From: Symbiodinium microadriaticum
Lineage: Eukaryota > Sar > Dinophyceae > Suessiales > Symbiodiniaceae
Direction of reading: 5' to 3'
NCBI GenBank assembly: GCA_001939145.1
Contig: LSRX01000859.1
Span: forward strand, 220,073-284,072
Length of the DNA: 64,000 nucleotides
The notes beneath the pieces are model-generated. The model was given only the letters and a program-made list of their open reading frames with translations. It had not been told where the DNA came from and made no database searches. This document shows positions 30,707-42,300 of this stretch, one piece after another (the first letter of the stretch is position 1; each line of letters opens with the position of its first letter). The translations under genes and the position numbers were made by a program.

Positions 30707-31796
30707 TCACCGTGTCTCGATGCAGGGGCATCACACGGTCAACTGGTTCGCGCCGTGAGTCCAAAAACGACCGATTCAGCAAGGCGAGGACTGGTCGACG
30801 AAACATAAGCACGTGGACCCACAATCCCAAAACGGAGGCAAGAAGCGAGGAGGAAGCCACGCCTTTGCGCGCGATGAGAGCCGTCAGGACCACCAGCACG
30901 ATAACACGGCAACGTGGCGCTCCCACGATGCCTGTTTCGCCGTCGGCTTCAGCTCCAAGGTAAACCCCCCGCAGCTCGTCTCGCCTTCTTTTGCGGGGAT
31001 GTTGCACGAGCCCCACACTCTTGTAAGCGACCTCTGAAGCTGCAAAAATTGAAGTGTCACGATCAGGCTGCCCCAACCGCCAGGAGGCACGACTCACAAC
31101 TTGCGCAGTGAGATGGTCATCTATCGATAAGAATTCCCATGTTGCAGAACGCGGCGCCGGGGACCTATATGTAACTTGCTGTGAAGGTCGCATGCAGTAA
31201 GCAACGAACCTAAGAACATTGAAGTGACTTTGTTGCGCAAACTCGACCGCCATGCAGTCCCCCATTGCTAAAGCCCTAAGCGAAACGTAGTAACGGTCAC
31301 TGCACGGAGCCGTTGCCAACGCTCGAAAATGTTCAACCTCATGCGCCTTGAACCGAACCCTGAGGCAGTTCCGCTTGGCTCTACTTGAAGGAATTTCGAA
31401 CGTATAGTACATCTCACTAAGGTCGTCAGCCCCGAATCTTATTACACTATCATTGTTGGGGATGTGAGCGAGGGAAAGCAAAAACCCCGGTGCCAACGAT
31501 TTTGTGAAATTAGAGTACGGGCGAGAGCGGGAATTTGCAACGCTGGGATTAACTATGAACCTATCAACCTCCGAGTCTTTCGAGACACTGAAGCAACCAC
31601 AAGCTTCGGCATCATCAACCTCTGAACATGGGACTAGGGCGAGTGCCTGATGATCGTCCCATTTGCCCGCGAGGCGTAGGATTTCGCTGCGACTGGCGGG
31701 AACCTGTGCAGCAGGAAGCTTGGGCCACTCTCGAGAGGGTAATCGAAGCGCATCGGGGTACACAGCCCGAACCACCGGATCGGTGAGAAAGGGCAA
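30219..31796 (-). CDS. reverse transcriptase of YR element
   Basis: A 525-residue frame of a divergent RT. VSKDSEVDRFIVNPSVANS (71-89) corresponds to the fingers motif with K and R. FGADDLSEMYYTFEI (121-135) is motif A. LAMGDCMAVEFAQQSH (176-191) is the motif B equivalent. EFLSIDDHL (221-229) is the catalytic (Y/F)-x-D-D equivalent, here S-I-D-D. LFAMDASPDGAGLVEAPL (388-405) begins RNase H with its first Asp at 392. The DD pair is intact. The family seems dinoflagellate-specific. The start is unclear since the upstream part is in other frames. Confidence 0.65.
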   Translation of the reverse strand: MPFLTDPVVRAVYPDALRLPSREWPKLPAAQVPASRSEILRLAGKWDDHQALALVPCSEVDDAEACGCFSVSKDSEVDRFIVNPSVANSRSRPYSNFTKSLAPGFLLSLAHIPNNDSVIRFGADDLSEMYYTFEIPSSRAKRNCLRVRFKAHEVEHFRALATAPCSDRYYVSLRALAMGDCMAVEFAQQSHFNVLRFVAYCMRPSQQVTYRSPAPRSATWEFLSIDDHLTAQVVSRASWRLGQPDRDTSIFAASEVAYKSVGLVQHPRKRRRDELRGVYLGAEADGETGIVGAPRCRVIVLVVLTALIARKGVASSSLLASVLGLWVHVLMFRRPVLALLNRSFLDSRREPVDRVMPLHRDTVNELLALSMLGPALQTDLRVSYTEKLFAMDASPDGAGLVEAPLPESVVKELWRFSEQRGFYTRLANPAADCLEGLGIDSAPAFEHTERPAVPQCFPAGRPLSEGVLCDALELCAETCEWTAAHKAAGLRTFPGLLGSDDAAPRVVLFSDLHSDAVFTNFARSH

Positions 31797-31892
31797 TGGA
31801 TTGAAGCTCGGAGGCAGGGTCCACTTAATGCGATCAGCGAAAATCTCCTTGCATGAAAGTCCAGCGGGCAGACTACAGGTGCCGTGGGGAGC

Positions 31893-34330
31893 TTAGGGTC
31901 CGGGGGCGAAGGCTGGCTGGGGTGCACGACTCCTAGCACAGACACGGCCCACGGCTTTCGTGTTTGGCCCTCCTATGTGGGGGGTCATGGAGATCAACCG
32001 GCACATCTGGTATGCAAGCGGCCTCGGCAGTGGGGTGCGGGGGTAAGTCGGGCTTAGAACTACGTTTGCAGCTATCTCGGCTCGCACCCGCCTGGAAGAC
32101 GAGCCGCGAGGACCAGAAAAATCATTTACAACTGAATTCGAGCACGGCTCCGCGCGCCCTGGAATAGACACTCCGGAATTCGCATCAGAGGTCTCACAGG
32201 CAGGCAGCGATCGGCTCACGAAGTCTCTCCGCCTGGCCCCCGAGGTTTTCGCGGCGGCCGCCTTGGCGGCTTCTTCGGTGCAGCCTGGTCCTCCTCCACC
32301 GGTGGCGGGCGCGACGGTGGATCGCTTAAGCCCGTGTCGTAAGTTGAAGTTCCCCCCGCGAGCCGGGCCCCGAGGTAGTCCATCTCCTTGACGTAGGCCA
32401 AATTCGCTGACATCCAAGCGCTTGGGATCAACCGACCGAACGGCCGGATGCCCCTCCACGGAACACTGGTCGCAGAAAACCAGGAGCTTGGACATCCAGC
32501 TCTCCAGGCTCACATTGCCCTCGTCTCGCGCCGCGCGCCACCCAGATGCGGCGAATGACGCGACCAGCGCCAAGAGCTTCTGATCCCCCACAGGCATCTT
32601 GCGTTCCACGTAATCCAGCATGAGGTTCGAGGGCACGTTGGTCGCATCCACTCCCATCGCCTCGGCCCCCATGCGCCTTACGGCGGCGGCTGTAGCCCGA
32701 TTGTCCCCAGCACCCGAACAAAGGCGTCCCGAGCAGCCGAACTCTTTTGGCACCGAGGAAGCTCTCCTCCTTCGTCATGTTGCTGAGGGCGGCTGTCAAA
32801 GGCTCCGTGGCCTTTGGTTGCGCCAGCTTCGTCAACACCTGAGTCTGAGTCAGGATGAGCCGATGGAGGCTGGCTGGGATTTTCTCCTCCCCCTCAACCG
32901 CACCCTCCTCGAGAACGCCCGCCTCGAGCTCGGCCAAGTCCGCATCGTCCGCGATGGCCTCGGGTCGGGGTGCTCGCTCGTGTCCAGCGAGCCGGCCGGA
33001 CCAGCCACCGCTCGAAAGGTCGCCCAATCTTCGGCTGTGAGCGCCGTCCCGTCCTCCGGTGCCTCGTTGCCAAGAGACCTCGAAGGGGCCGAGCTCACTC
33101 CTGTTCCCCCTCTCTGCAAAGGATCCGGACGGGCCGAACCTGCCGATGTATTCGCCATCATCTTCTCCAACTCGCGAACCCGAGCAGCGAGACGCCTCGC
33201 GTCGGCCGGTGCCACAAAGCCAGGGGCTCCAAGCCGATTGGCTCCGGAACCTCTGCCTCTTCGTTGGCTGAAGGGGCCCGGCTTTCGGCTGTGACATACT
33301 CTCCCAGCGTCCACAATGCCACCAATCCAAGAGTCGACCATGCCTTGCAAAGCAGCCTTGACGGGCCTGACGGTTGTACCAGCCTGACTCATAGGGATAA
33401 GCTCTGGCCCCGTTTCGAAAGAAGGGCAGGAACCGCCAGGGCACATCGGCCAAAAGGATATCCACTGGCCCGACCGGACGGCGCCGGGGAGTCTCTCCAG
33501 CAACACTGCTCTCCGCAAAGAAGGCGGTGTCCTCTTCTCCTTCGCAAAGCTGCTGCAAAGCATCCTGGACTCGATCGTCCCGGCAGCGAGGAAGCCACCC
33601 CGACGAACGCGAATCACAAAAGCAGTTGCACGCCAGGTTGGCTCCTCCTCCAAATCGCAGAAGTAAACAAACCCCAAAGGCCTGGCAGCGTCTGCTGGCA
33701 CCACCAAGCCGCGGATCTCCTCCTCGGTCACAAGACGGCCGTTCATTCTCGCCCCGCTCCTTGGCAGAACAAGAGAGCCTCAGTCTTGGAAGGGAAGCCG
33801 TGGCTCACTGACCCAGCTTCAGGCCCAGTGCCGCGGCTGTTAAAGCAGCTGGCCTTGTAGACCTTGAAGCTTTCCGTGACGAACCCTTCAGGGAACTTGC
33901 TGCAGCGAAAGCAAACGTAGAAACGATTGCTCAGCGACAAAGGCAGAGTTCGGGGCACTGCCGCAATCTCACCACTCAACTTCTTTGCCGCGTGCACGCC
34001 AGCCAGCAAAGCCCGAGCAGCACGTCCACGAGCAGTCCACTCCGCTGTTGCGCTCAGACCACGAGCCTGCTCAGCGAAAGCACCAATGTCAACAGAGCCA
34101 AGCTCGGCAGCAGTAGTGCAATTGACAAGCCGATCTGTTAAAGAGACAGGCGTAGCTGGGGCAGCCTCGCTGCCTTCGATGGGTCCGGTTTTTTTGGTCC
34201 GGGCACCGGGCAAATCCACAACCTCAAAGGATCCCAGGGACGAGCTCGAAGCAGCGTCCCGACTGATGTCTATGGTCAAGCCGGCCAGCCTTAACGTCAC
34301 CCTCTCCAGCTCGTCCGGGCCCCCACTCAT
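31893..34330 (-). pseudogene. gag-like N-terminal region of YR element
   Basis: Four overlapping minus-strand frames (33743-34330, 32850-33746, 32428-33558, 31893-32753) appear to be one ancestral reading broken by frameshifts. The first starts MSGGPDELERVTLRLAGLTI and contains LSLSNRFYVCFRC and PEAGSVSHGFPSKTEALLFC. A later part has a short coiled-coil (DARRLAARVRELEKMMA) and helical text (LLALVASFAASGWRAARDEG). No zinc knuckle is seen. Position and lack of enzymatic motifs suggest a structural protein. Confidence 0.45.
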
Positions 34331-34619
34331 TCACGGTACTCCCGGAAACGGGAAACTACTGCTCCCAGCTGCACCTGAGGCCTTGCAGGAGGAGGCCAGG
34401 AATCGCAAAGTGCAGCCGGCCACTCGCCTGAAATGCCCTGACAGAAGCAGTCCGATAGTGACAGCCCCGCAGCAGAAGCCGATGGCACAAAAGAAGAGAC
34501 AAAGGAGGATGAGAAAGGACGGACCGACAGGAGAAGTCGACGGTTGCCACAGACGAAACTCGCGGAGGATTTCGAGAACCCAGGGGCCCCACATCTATGA
34601 GCCCGAAAGCTGCGCTTAA

Positions 34620-34978
34620 GGGCAAAAGACATGCTGATGTGGAGTATATTTGCATATACATAGATATGTACGGATACGTATACATTTGCATATATATATA
34701 TATATATATAAATAAAAAAAAATATGTGTATATATATATATATGTATATTGCATAAATAGATACATACATACATGCATGCATGCACGCATGCATGCACGC
34801 ATGCATGCACGCATGCATGCATGCACGTGCGCATGCAAATTTATGTATGTTCATACAATGTACATATTTTACATGCAGACATATAAAAAGTATATATATA
34901 TATATATACATACATACATACCTACATATATACATATCAACATATCTACATATCATATACAAGCACACACACAAATAC

Positions 34979-35010
<32 letters not shown>

Positions 35011-35055
35011 ATATATATATATATATATGTACAGATGTGTGTGTGTGTGGGGGGG
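34620..35055. repeat. ATAT/CATG/CATC microsatellites, right flank of YR element
   Basis: TATATA runs, CATGCACG repeats (34770-34835), TACATACA, ATCTATCT (34976-35008), TATATA and GTGTG/GGGG blocks in succession. Same repeat class as at 27.75-28.0 kb on the other side of the element. Confidence 0.95.
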
Positions 35056-35059
35056 GGTC

Positions 35060-35660
35060 GACCGGGGCCCGCTCGGCCCTGTTACAACAGAGTGGCCCCT
35101 CCGGCCCGAAGGCTTAAGGGGCCAACCGCGGCCCCCTCATCCCTGCTTGATGCATCACCCAGCTCTCCGCGGACCCGCCCCCCCAACCACAAAGAGCAAG
35201 ATATACTCAATCCGGCGGGCTGGATGGAACACTTGGCAAGACAGCCCGCATGACCCAAAGCTCTTCTCCTGGCGATCCCTCGCCAGGATACTAAGCAAAG
35301 GGATAGGAGCAAGCTAGTTACTCTAGAGTCCACCACACTCACGCACATCACGCACCGGCAGCACGTACGGGGTCACCTCCGCCAAATGGCACAAGAAGCC
35401 ACTCCCCTCAAGCTGCACACGTCACATGTCAGTCTAATGTACCCTTGGCGTGTGGGTGAGCACCCAAAGCTTTGGGCGCCCCCCTGGACAAAGGCACATA
35501 GATGTACCGATTTACATACGCACGTACATACACACATATTACATGTTCATCTATGCATATATGTCGCTATAATTGCATTATAAATACTTACATTCGTGGA
35601 CACATCAAGCAAACTTTATCACTCAGTAGATATGCGAGTACCTGATAGCGGGCAGAGCAA
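35060..35660. other. GC-rich segment without gene, then CACATACA repeats
   Basis: A GC-rich stretch at 35.06-35.33 kb has no motif. Short CACGTACATACA microsatellite text at 35.50-35.58 kb. Nothing else is seen. Confidence 0.4.
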
Positions 35661-35850
35661 TATACCTAAATAGACCCAAGGCAGCGGCATGCTTCTGTGT
35701 CACCACACCAGCATACCCGCAGGGGCTGACTGGTGCGGACCTCATGAAACATCGTGACGCTCTTCGTAGCATGTGGCAATAGACTGTAGAATGTAGAATC
35801 TGCCGATGTCTGGATGTCTTCGAAGTTCTCGCCTTGACATTGGTCCACGT
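35660..35850 (-). CDS. CWC-module exon (3)
   Basis: The minus strand reads VTMFHEVRTSQPLRVCWCGD followed by TEAC. The (L/Y)-R-V-C-W-C-x4-C pattern is the same as at 53.8 and 37.7 kb. I know G-x-Y-x-(L/V)-C-W-C modules as recurrent in predicted dinoflagellate surface proteins, function unknown. The exon end is uncertain: the frame runs on to a stop at 35666, but a GA donor after GGT is possible. Confidence 0.4.
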
Positions 35851-36189
35851 CACGGAGTCGGCGGTGATGCGGTGTGGGGCGCCCGACGGCCTTGTCCGAT
35901 ATGTTTCAAGGAGCTTCAGTGCCTCTCCCGGGTTCACTGACGCGGTCGACAATGCGCCGCGTCGGCCCGTCACCAAGACCTGGGCACAGCGTCCACCTGC
36001 TCGTTTTCGATGGAGATGCTGAAGGCCTCGTGTTGCTGAGGATGAGGAAGGTTTGGGCTGCTATGGCCATGGCCAGGCCTGCGCCTCCATGCTGCCGCAC
36101 TGCACGGTCGCCGCGTCGACCAGTCGAATGCGATCACTAGAACCTGCCAACATGGATGTGGCGCCGGTGGCAACAGGGCCATAGAAAGC

Positions 36190-37660
36190 CCTCAATGCGG
36201 CTTAGTGGCTGAATCCAGCCAGCTGGCCGCCTTTGACTGCGATCTCCTTTCAGTGCTACTACAGGCAGGCTGGATCTGCATCGTGAAAGTCCCGTGTGTC
36301 AGAGTCTATAGCTGCGGTTTAGTTTTAAATACTTGACGGTGGACTGGATGTAGGAAGCTGGAGCAGCAGCTACATTGCCGGCCTTGCCCCTTTTTGATGT
36401 AGCCGGGCTGTGAGGCTGTGTGCTTCCGTCCTCGTAACTGCCAGTCTTGATTGTGCCAACGTACTGGATGGGGCCTGTCACATGCGAGAGCGTGTTAGTC
36501 GTTGCACCTAAGTCCAAAGCTTGCACCGGCGTACAGGGCCTCGAATGTTGACACGTGCAGCCTCCACTCGAAAGTCCTCACACGGAGAGTGGCCCTGGCA
36601 AAGCCTGGCAAAGCTACAAGAGCTCTTGAAGTCCTCTCCGCGCTCGCACCGCAAGCGAGTACCATCGATCCTCGCACCCTGGCACCAGCCTAAGTGGCTT
36701 TCTGAGGCCTCCAAAAGACAAGGTTCCTCAACATGTCCTCCCATCTCCAACGGCCAAGACCATCCAAGAGCAGTACCCTGCTTGGTTTATCTTGGTTTAC
36801 CTTTGCCTATGAGAATCGTGGAATCCTCGGAAAATCTCTGTCGCTGGGGTGCCAGCATACGCGGAAGCTGCCAGAGGCTCGAAGTGTTACGTTCACCCAA
36901 AGGCTGAAGGACTCGTTGCCCTGGTACCGCCGCCTGGAGGCTTCGAGGTCAGGCTTGCCCACTTCCCAAGATGTAAGGTCATGGCCCCATCAAAATGTCT
37001 CGGCTTTGAACTTCCTCGGCCAGGACCTTGCAGAGCGGCGCCCCTCCAAGCGCAGTAGCATCCGCATCCTGCTTCCTTCTTCCAGCCTCTGCACCGGGAA
37101 CGCCACAGGGCTGCGAGTCGTTCACCTCCCAGGCAGGAGATACAGAAGCGATCGCGATCTTCGGCTCTGCAGAGCCAGGGCCGCTGCCAGGCGCACGCGG
37201 TCGAAGAGCGAGAGCTCGTGGCCGAAGATGGCCAAAGCCAAGGGCCGGCCGGGCTGCGGCGAAGCGAAGATAAGCGCTGGACGGGAAGGGGAAGCTCAAA
37301 GCCGCTCTGCGCAGCCAGAGGCCCCGACCATCCCTTCGACGACTTCGGCATCATCGATACGGCTGTCCGGTCCAACAATGCGAACCTAAGAACCGGTCAG
37401 GTCCACGTCTGACATCACAGCCCATTGCTGTGCCATACCCACCTCTCACGTGCAATAAAGCACAGTGAGGTGCCAGCAATTCCGGCATCATGGATGAAGA
37501 ACTCTGCCGCATTGCAAGGCGTTATCTGCCCGAAGACCACCTTGATCAAGAGTCGAAGCACGCTTCCAGGATTGCCGACTCATTCAGCTTCCACCCAGTC
37601 TGCCAGCTCCATGCTACGAGTAGTGGCAGCGCATGCAGGAGATGCTTTGAAGGCAGCGGC
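36190..37660. other. GC-rich frames without recognised function
   Basis: Frames overlap on both strands at 36.5-37.4 kb (218 residues plus, 161 and 106 minus). One minus reading has ALDLGATTNTLSHVTG near 36.5 kb, superficially like the D-S-G-A-T of retroviral-type proteases, but without further support. I cannot tell which strand is coding, if either. Confidence 0.3.
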
Positions 37661-37675
37661 ACCAGCAGCACATCC

Positions 37676-37750
37676 TCAGCGCTCGACAGCATCCTTCACG
37701 CAAAAGCAGAGCCGATAGGTTCCGGTGCGGGGCACCTGCCGCAGGCAAGA
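37676..37750 (-). CDS. CWC-module exon (2)
   Basis: After the acceptor ...GCGGCAG the minus strand reads VPRTGTYRLCFCVKDAVER. G-T-Y-R-L-C-(F/W)-C is the module core, here with Phe instead of Trp. The stop after ER suggests a donor shortly before it, for example GA after AAG. Probably the same gene as the NHL exons upstream. Confidence 0.4.
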   Translation of the reverse strand, partial: SCLRQVPRTGTYRLCFCVKDAVER

Positions 37751-38329
37751 TGTGGCAGCTAAGCTAAAAATCCAGCTTGTAATGTTGAACATGAGTCGTA
37801 AGGTTTTCGCGAAGAGCTTGAAGTGAACTGGCAAACACCCCAGCAGAACAGTCCAAGCCACTGAAGGTGGTCCAAAGTTGAAGGTCTTCTGGGTGAATGA
37901 TGGCCTTGCAGGTAGCGCGAGGCTTGAGCTTCAAGGTTCAGCAGGAGTGACACGTCTGCGCGAAATAGCACCTGGGCCCCCTGGGCACACGACGAGGGGA
38001 TCTCGGACGTCGGGTTCATGGCCAGGCCCATTTGGAACATTACGCCAGGCTGGCACGGAAGTAACGGCATGGGCAGACATTAGACAACGCACGTGCCGGT
38101 GACTCTTTCACATCGTCTCCCTCGACCATGCATTCTGCTGTGTAGGGGCGCCCGTGACAGAGTGAGGCAAGGTGCGGTTCCCATCTGCCTGCCCGCAGCT
38201 TTGCTCCATAGGAATGACGGCCAGCTTGTTGCCAGGAAGCAAGCCATTTCCCATGATCGTCACCTGAAGAGGCTTCTGCCCATTCCCGTTAAGAGCCGCA
38301 AACACTGCAAACTCTGGAAATGCAAGAAA

Positions 38330-38700
38330 AGAACATCAGAAAAACAAAAAACACAACAGGTGGGGGTGAGAGGCTGTGTGCTTGTATTTGCATTTGTGCT
38401 GTGGTCTCTCATGGTTTATTTGCAACGGTGTTTGTGTTTTTCTGTGTTACTTGTGTTGTGTTGCTTTGCATTTTTCCCTGGAACCAAAAATAAAAGAAAC
38501 AACACAACCAAGAACGAGCCTGAGGGACGGGCACGTTTGTTTTTGTCTATTGTTGTTTTTGGCTGGTTACCTGGGTGCCGCGTTCATGGTTCTTGCTTTT
38601 ATTTGCTTGTTATCTATCATTTTGAGATATCTCAGAGATTGCATGTCTCCTTTTCTTAACCTTAAATGTAGCCGCCTGCATCAAAGGCTCCCACCTCGCA
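38330..38700 (+). other. A/T-rich island of foreign composition
   Basis: T/G-rich text (TTGTGTTTTTCTGTGTTACT) and an AT-rich end differ sharply from neighbouring DNA. Hydrophobic Cys/Leu frames here are composition effects. It may be an intron core or an inserted non-autonomous element. Confidence 0.4.
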
Positions 38701-38837
38701 GGCCAATCCATTCGTACAGTAGCCAGAGTGATGAACGCCGGGACCTCTGCCGGGTGAGCGATGGCCCCTCATAATTAGACCCGAAGATCGAATTGCATGC
38801 TGATTGCTTGATCATGCCGGAGGCCGGTGCCTATCTG

Positions 38838-38888
38838 GCTGAAAATCAGACGGATGCGGTTGTTGCCGGAATCTGCCACGTAGATGTC
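38838..38888 (-). CDS. NHL-repeat exon, DIYVADSGNNRIR
   Basis: After TTCGCAG the minus strand reads DIYVADSGNNRIRLIFSQ. (L/I)-Y-(V/I)-A-D-(S/T)-G-N-N-R-(I/V)-R is the diagnostic second half of an NHL repeat, a blade of a beta-propeller that usually binds protein or RNA. A donor of GA or GT type follows. Confidence 0.75.
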
Positions 38889-39264
38889 CTGCGAATGTGG
38901 TTCCATCACGCATCCCAAGTAATGTAAAACCGATGTTGTCAGTCAATTTCTGTAAGACCCGACCGCCGAAGCTGTCATCAACATGATGCCGGTGACTTCT
39001 ACCAGACGCTTTCATGCTGTGAAGAGCATACGCGTTGCGAATGATGCGACGCACAAACCCGTCCTTGAACCTGGCCCCAACCGCGAAAGTGGGCGAGATC
39101 GGTACACCCGTACAAACATGCCGGGCTGTCCAAAACTGGCAGATTGGGTTGCTGCTCAAAACAAAACAATCGACACAGATTGCTTCATGACATGGCTGCG
39201 GCAAGCCACCTAAGCCTGCTACCATGTCAAGATCGACTACGAACCCTTGATGTAAAAATCCCTG

Positions 39265-39307
39265 TCCCATGTCCTTCGTCATGGGATTTACGCCCAGGCC
39301 GTTGGGC
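39265..39307 (-). CDS. NHL-repeat exon, PNGLGV
   Basis: After CAG at 39308 the minus strand reads PNGLGVNPMTKDM. (L/G)-P-x-G-(L/V)-(A/G)-V is the first half of an NHL repeat, which fits immediately upstream of the 38.9-kb exon. Confidence 0.5.
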
Positions 39308-39319
39308 CTGATCCCAAGT

Positions 39320-42300
39320 TACAATGCGACCAGCTTTTGGCTCAGAAAGGCCAATGAGCTGAGTGCGATGCCGGTTGAGCTGTGTTACCCAAGCGCTGCC
39401 TGTGAGCTCGCAGACGCAGCCTACAAGGCGTCCTGCGCTTCTGTGACCTGCCTTGGTCACCTGCAAAGCCGGCGTCGCCTTCCCTCCCTGCCAGGACGTA
39501 GACCTCAGGGAAAGCACGAGGAGACACTTGCGTATGAAGAGCTAGGAACATCGGGTCGGAAGGCCAATAGAGTTACTGCTGCAGGTGAGCCGTTGATCCA
39601 GACAGGGCATGCTGAAGACTGAATCAGACCTCCAACGATTTTCAGTGACTCATGCACGTGTTGCGCATCTGCACTTGCTGCGAGGTTGCGCGAAATCCTG
39701 GCAGGATCTCAAGATTCCAATACCCCCGTTTTCAGAAACTGACAACACGCACAACACGCAGAAAGGATCTGGACTTCTTCCTGCGTGTCAGAGGCCTTCA
39801 TTTCTGACCACGAAGGTCCACACTCACAAGGACTTGGGGGTCTGTACAACAAAGCTTCTTCTATTATGCAGGTAGGTATACACAAGCTTCCTTTACGCAG
39901 CTATATGTCGCAGTTGGCAACAGCTTGTACTCTGCAATTAGAATATAATCCTTCGGGTGCAGATGGGTGCAGGTCTTGGGCTGTCCCGACTTTGGGAGCC
40001 GAACAAGACTCGAGATTCTAAGAAGAGTAATAACAGGAATAATAGGAATAAGAACATGAATAGCAACAATTATACTAAAACTCATAAGAACAACATTAAC
40101 AAGACTGATAACAAGGGGGTTTGAGACAATGAGGACATTTGCATCCATCCCCTAAACCCTAAACCCCATGTATCAGAAAGCCGGAGTCGAACAATCCCCT
40201 GTGGTCCTACGGTCTAATGTATAACAAACACTGGTCCAATAATTCCAAACTGTTCGGATCCATATACAGAACCCTAATGAGGACCCAAGGCCTCTTGATC
40301 TGGCTCCTATACTATACCCCGAGACCCTTATAGTACCCTTATAGAGCCCTCTAGAGCAACCCTTATAGCTCCGACATGACTAGCGATTAATGACATCTCC
40401 TGAGGGAAGGACCAATCCCTGCTGCTGCGTCATCATCCCTTGACGAGCAAACCTACAGGCGTCACATTGTGTGGATGGGCAAAGATACAGCCTCGTGTTT
40501 CATTGAGTTGAAGAGCCCCTTCGAAATTGGACGGGCAGGCCAAGGCCACGACATCAAACCCCCGGCCTGTAGACTGAGTTGTCGCGAGCTCCACCTTTAC
40601 CCTGATCACAAGAAGTCGAAGAGCCCTCGAACCTCAAGACAAGGACGTTGTTGGCAATCGTGCAGGTGCGGCTCCAGGACTGTTATTGCCACAAGAACCA
40701 AAACACCCCAGATCCGATCCATAAAACTTATTGCAAGCACCTCAAGAACATGACCGGCTAGGTTCAGGGGGTACTGCGCTAACTTGAATTGATGGCAAGC
40801 TGGCATCTGCCGTCCGGCTCTAGGGTTGCCTGACGGCCTCAAAGATCATTCACCGAAGACTCGTGGATGCTCGACAGCCTTCCAACTTCAGCTCTTGTTC
40901 TTCGAACTGAAGCTCTTCGTGTACATCACTCTGCCGCCCCGAAGAAGTCTTCGGATATCCGTTGCTGCTGGCTCCACAGACTTCCATGTGTGCGAACAAC
41001 AACTCAAGCTTAGGCCACAACCGAAAGTAGAGATGCGCATCCTCACACAGTACAATGCGACAGCAGCAACCGCAGGCCAACGGAATCTTTTCTAGCCACA
41101 GCGAAGGAAATGACAGTTAGTTCATCAGGTCTGGAACTGCGAGTCCTCAACCCCACAACCCTGCAGACCTACTGTGCAAGTAGCGTTCCTTTCAATCCAG
41201 GGTCCTTTGAGGTGGCACACACCCCCATTTGACGAATGGCGAACACCTCATAGCCCAACCGCAGCGTGGCCAGAGCGCACCTAATGCGGCTTTCATTGCA
41301 CAATCGCTGAAGCAAGCGGCTCCCGATCACAGGAGAGGAGTAGGGGCCCCGAAGAACTTGCAGCCCGTGGCCTTTGTGCCCATGGCCCATTCAGCTCTCA
41401 GTGACATTTTCCTTGTCACCGTTGGCCGTAGAGCTTCGTTGTCATCACAATCACCATCACCACATCATCGCCACAATCATCTTGCTGTAAGTAGTCGTTG
41501 ACATCGTTGCCGTCAGTGTCGTCAAAATTCTCATCGCACTCATCATACCTGTAATCATCTCATTATCAGCATCACCACAACCGTCGTAATCATCATGTCA
41601 CCGACATGATCAGCACAGTAGCAGTAGCATCATCATCAACAGCATCACCATCATCATCATCATCATCATCACCGCACTATACGGCATCAAACAGAAGAAA
41701 AAATGCATCCTTGCCGACACAGGTGGCCCTAGCGCGCGTCCCGAGCTCTTTCTGCTCCAGTCTGTCTCTTACTAGCGCAATCAGATCGCAGGTGTATGAT
41801 GCCATGTCGAGCGCAGGTGGATCATGTGATTGCTGCATACATCCGTTGTTGCTCTCGTTTTTGCTCTACTGTCACTTGTGTAACCCAAGTCGGCAGCTGC
41901 AGTTCTTACCGTCCCCAGCGACAAGGCTGAAATTAAGATTCCCAGCATGAAGTCTGAATCAAGCCCACTGACAGCCACCGATTTCAAGCTGAGCGGTCGT
42001 ACGCTGTGATGGCCGCAGGTCGGTTCTCGGGGATACCCTGGCATCGTTCGAATATCAGCAATGACTGCTTTGCAACATGTGGGTGGTAGTCAAAACTAGG
42101 GTCTCTTTGCTGTATTAAGAAGGGTTCCCCCCCCAAAAAAAAATACTGAGACCTACGTCATGTAGATCCAGCAGAACCGACAATCACTCGTCCTCAGATC
42201 CTCTGGCGCTGCTGGCAGCATCTGCCTGCAGGTAATCGATGCCCCAGGGGAGTGGCTCGCCTCGAGCGGAGATGTGATCAACGTACAGGCTCCGAACAAG

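Larger units (their letters stand above)
28228..34330 (-). mobile_element. tyrosine-recombinase retrotransposon (DIRS-like) with internal 2A motif
   Basis: About 6.1 kb on the minus strand, in order: gag-like N-terminal frames (34.3-31.9 kb), divergent reverse transcriptase (31.8-31.0 kb), RNase H (30.6-29.3 kb), a 2A ribosome-skipping motif (29.1 kb), a helical domain (29.1-28.7 kb) and a tyrosine recombinase catalytic domain (28.67-28.23 kb). Use of a tyrosine recombinase in place of an integrase or endonuclease defines DIRS-type elements. No LTRs are visible, and I could not establish split or inverted terminal repeats. Several frameshifts indicate a decayed copy. Confidence 0.75.

Noticed and set aside
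34327-34974. 215-codon minus-strand frame at 34.3-35.0 kb
   Set aside because: The upper two-thirds is microsatellite translation and the rest overlaps the start of the gag-like frame in another reading.
36299-36526. ALDLGATTNTL as a retroviral-type aspartic protease
   Set aside because: Only four residues resemble D-S-G-A-T; there are no flap or second motifs and no neighbouring polymerase on that frame.
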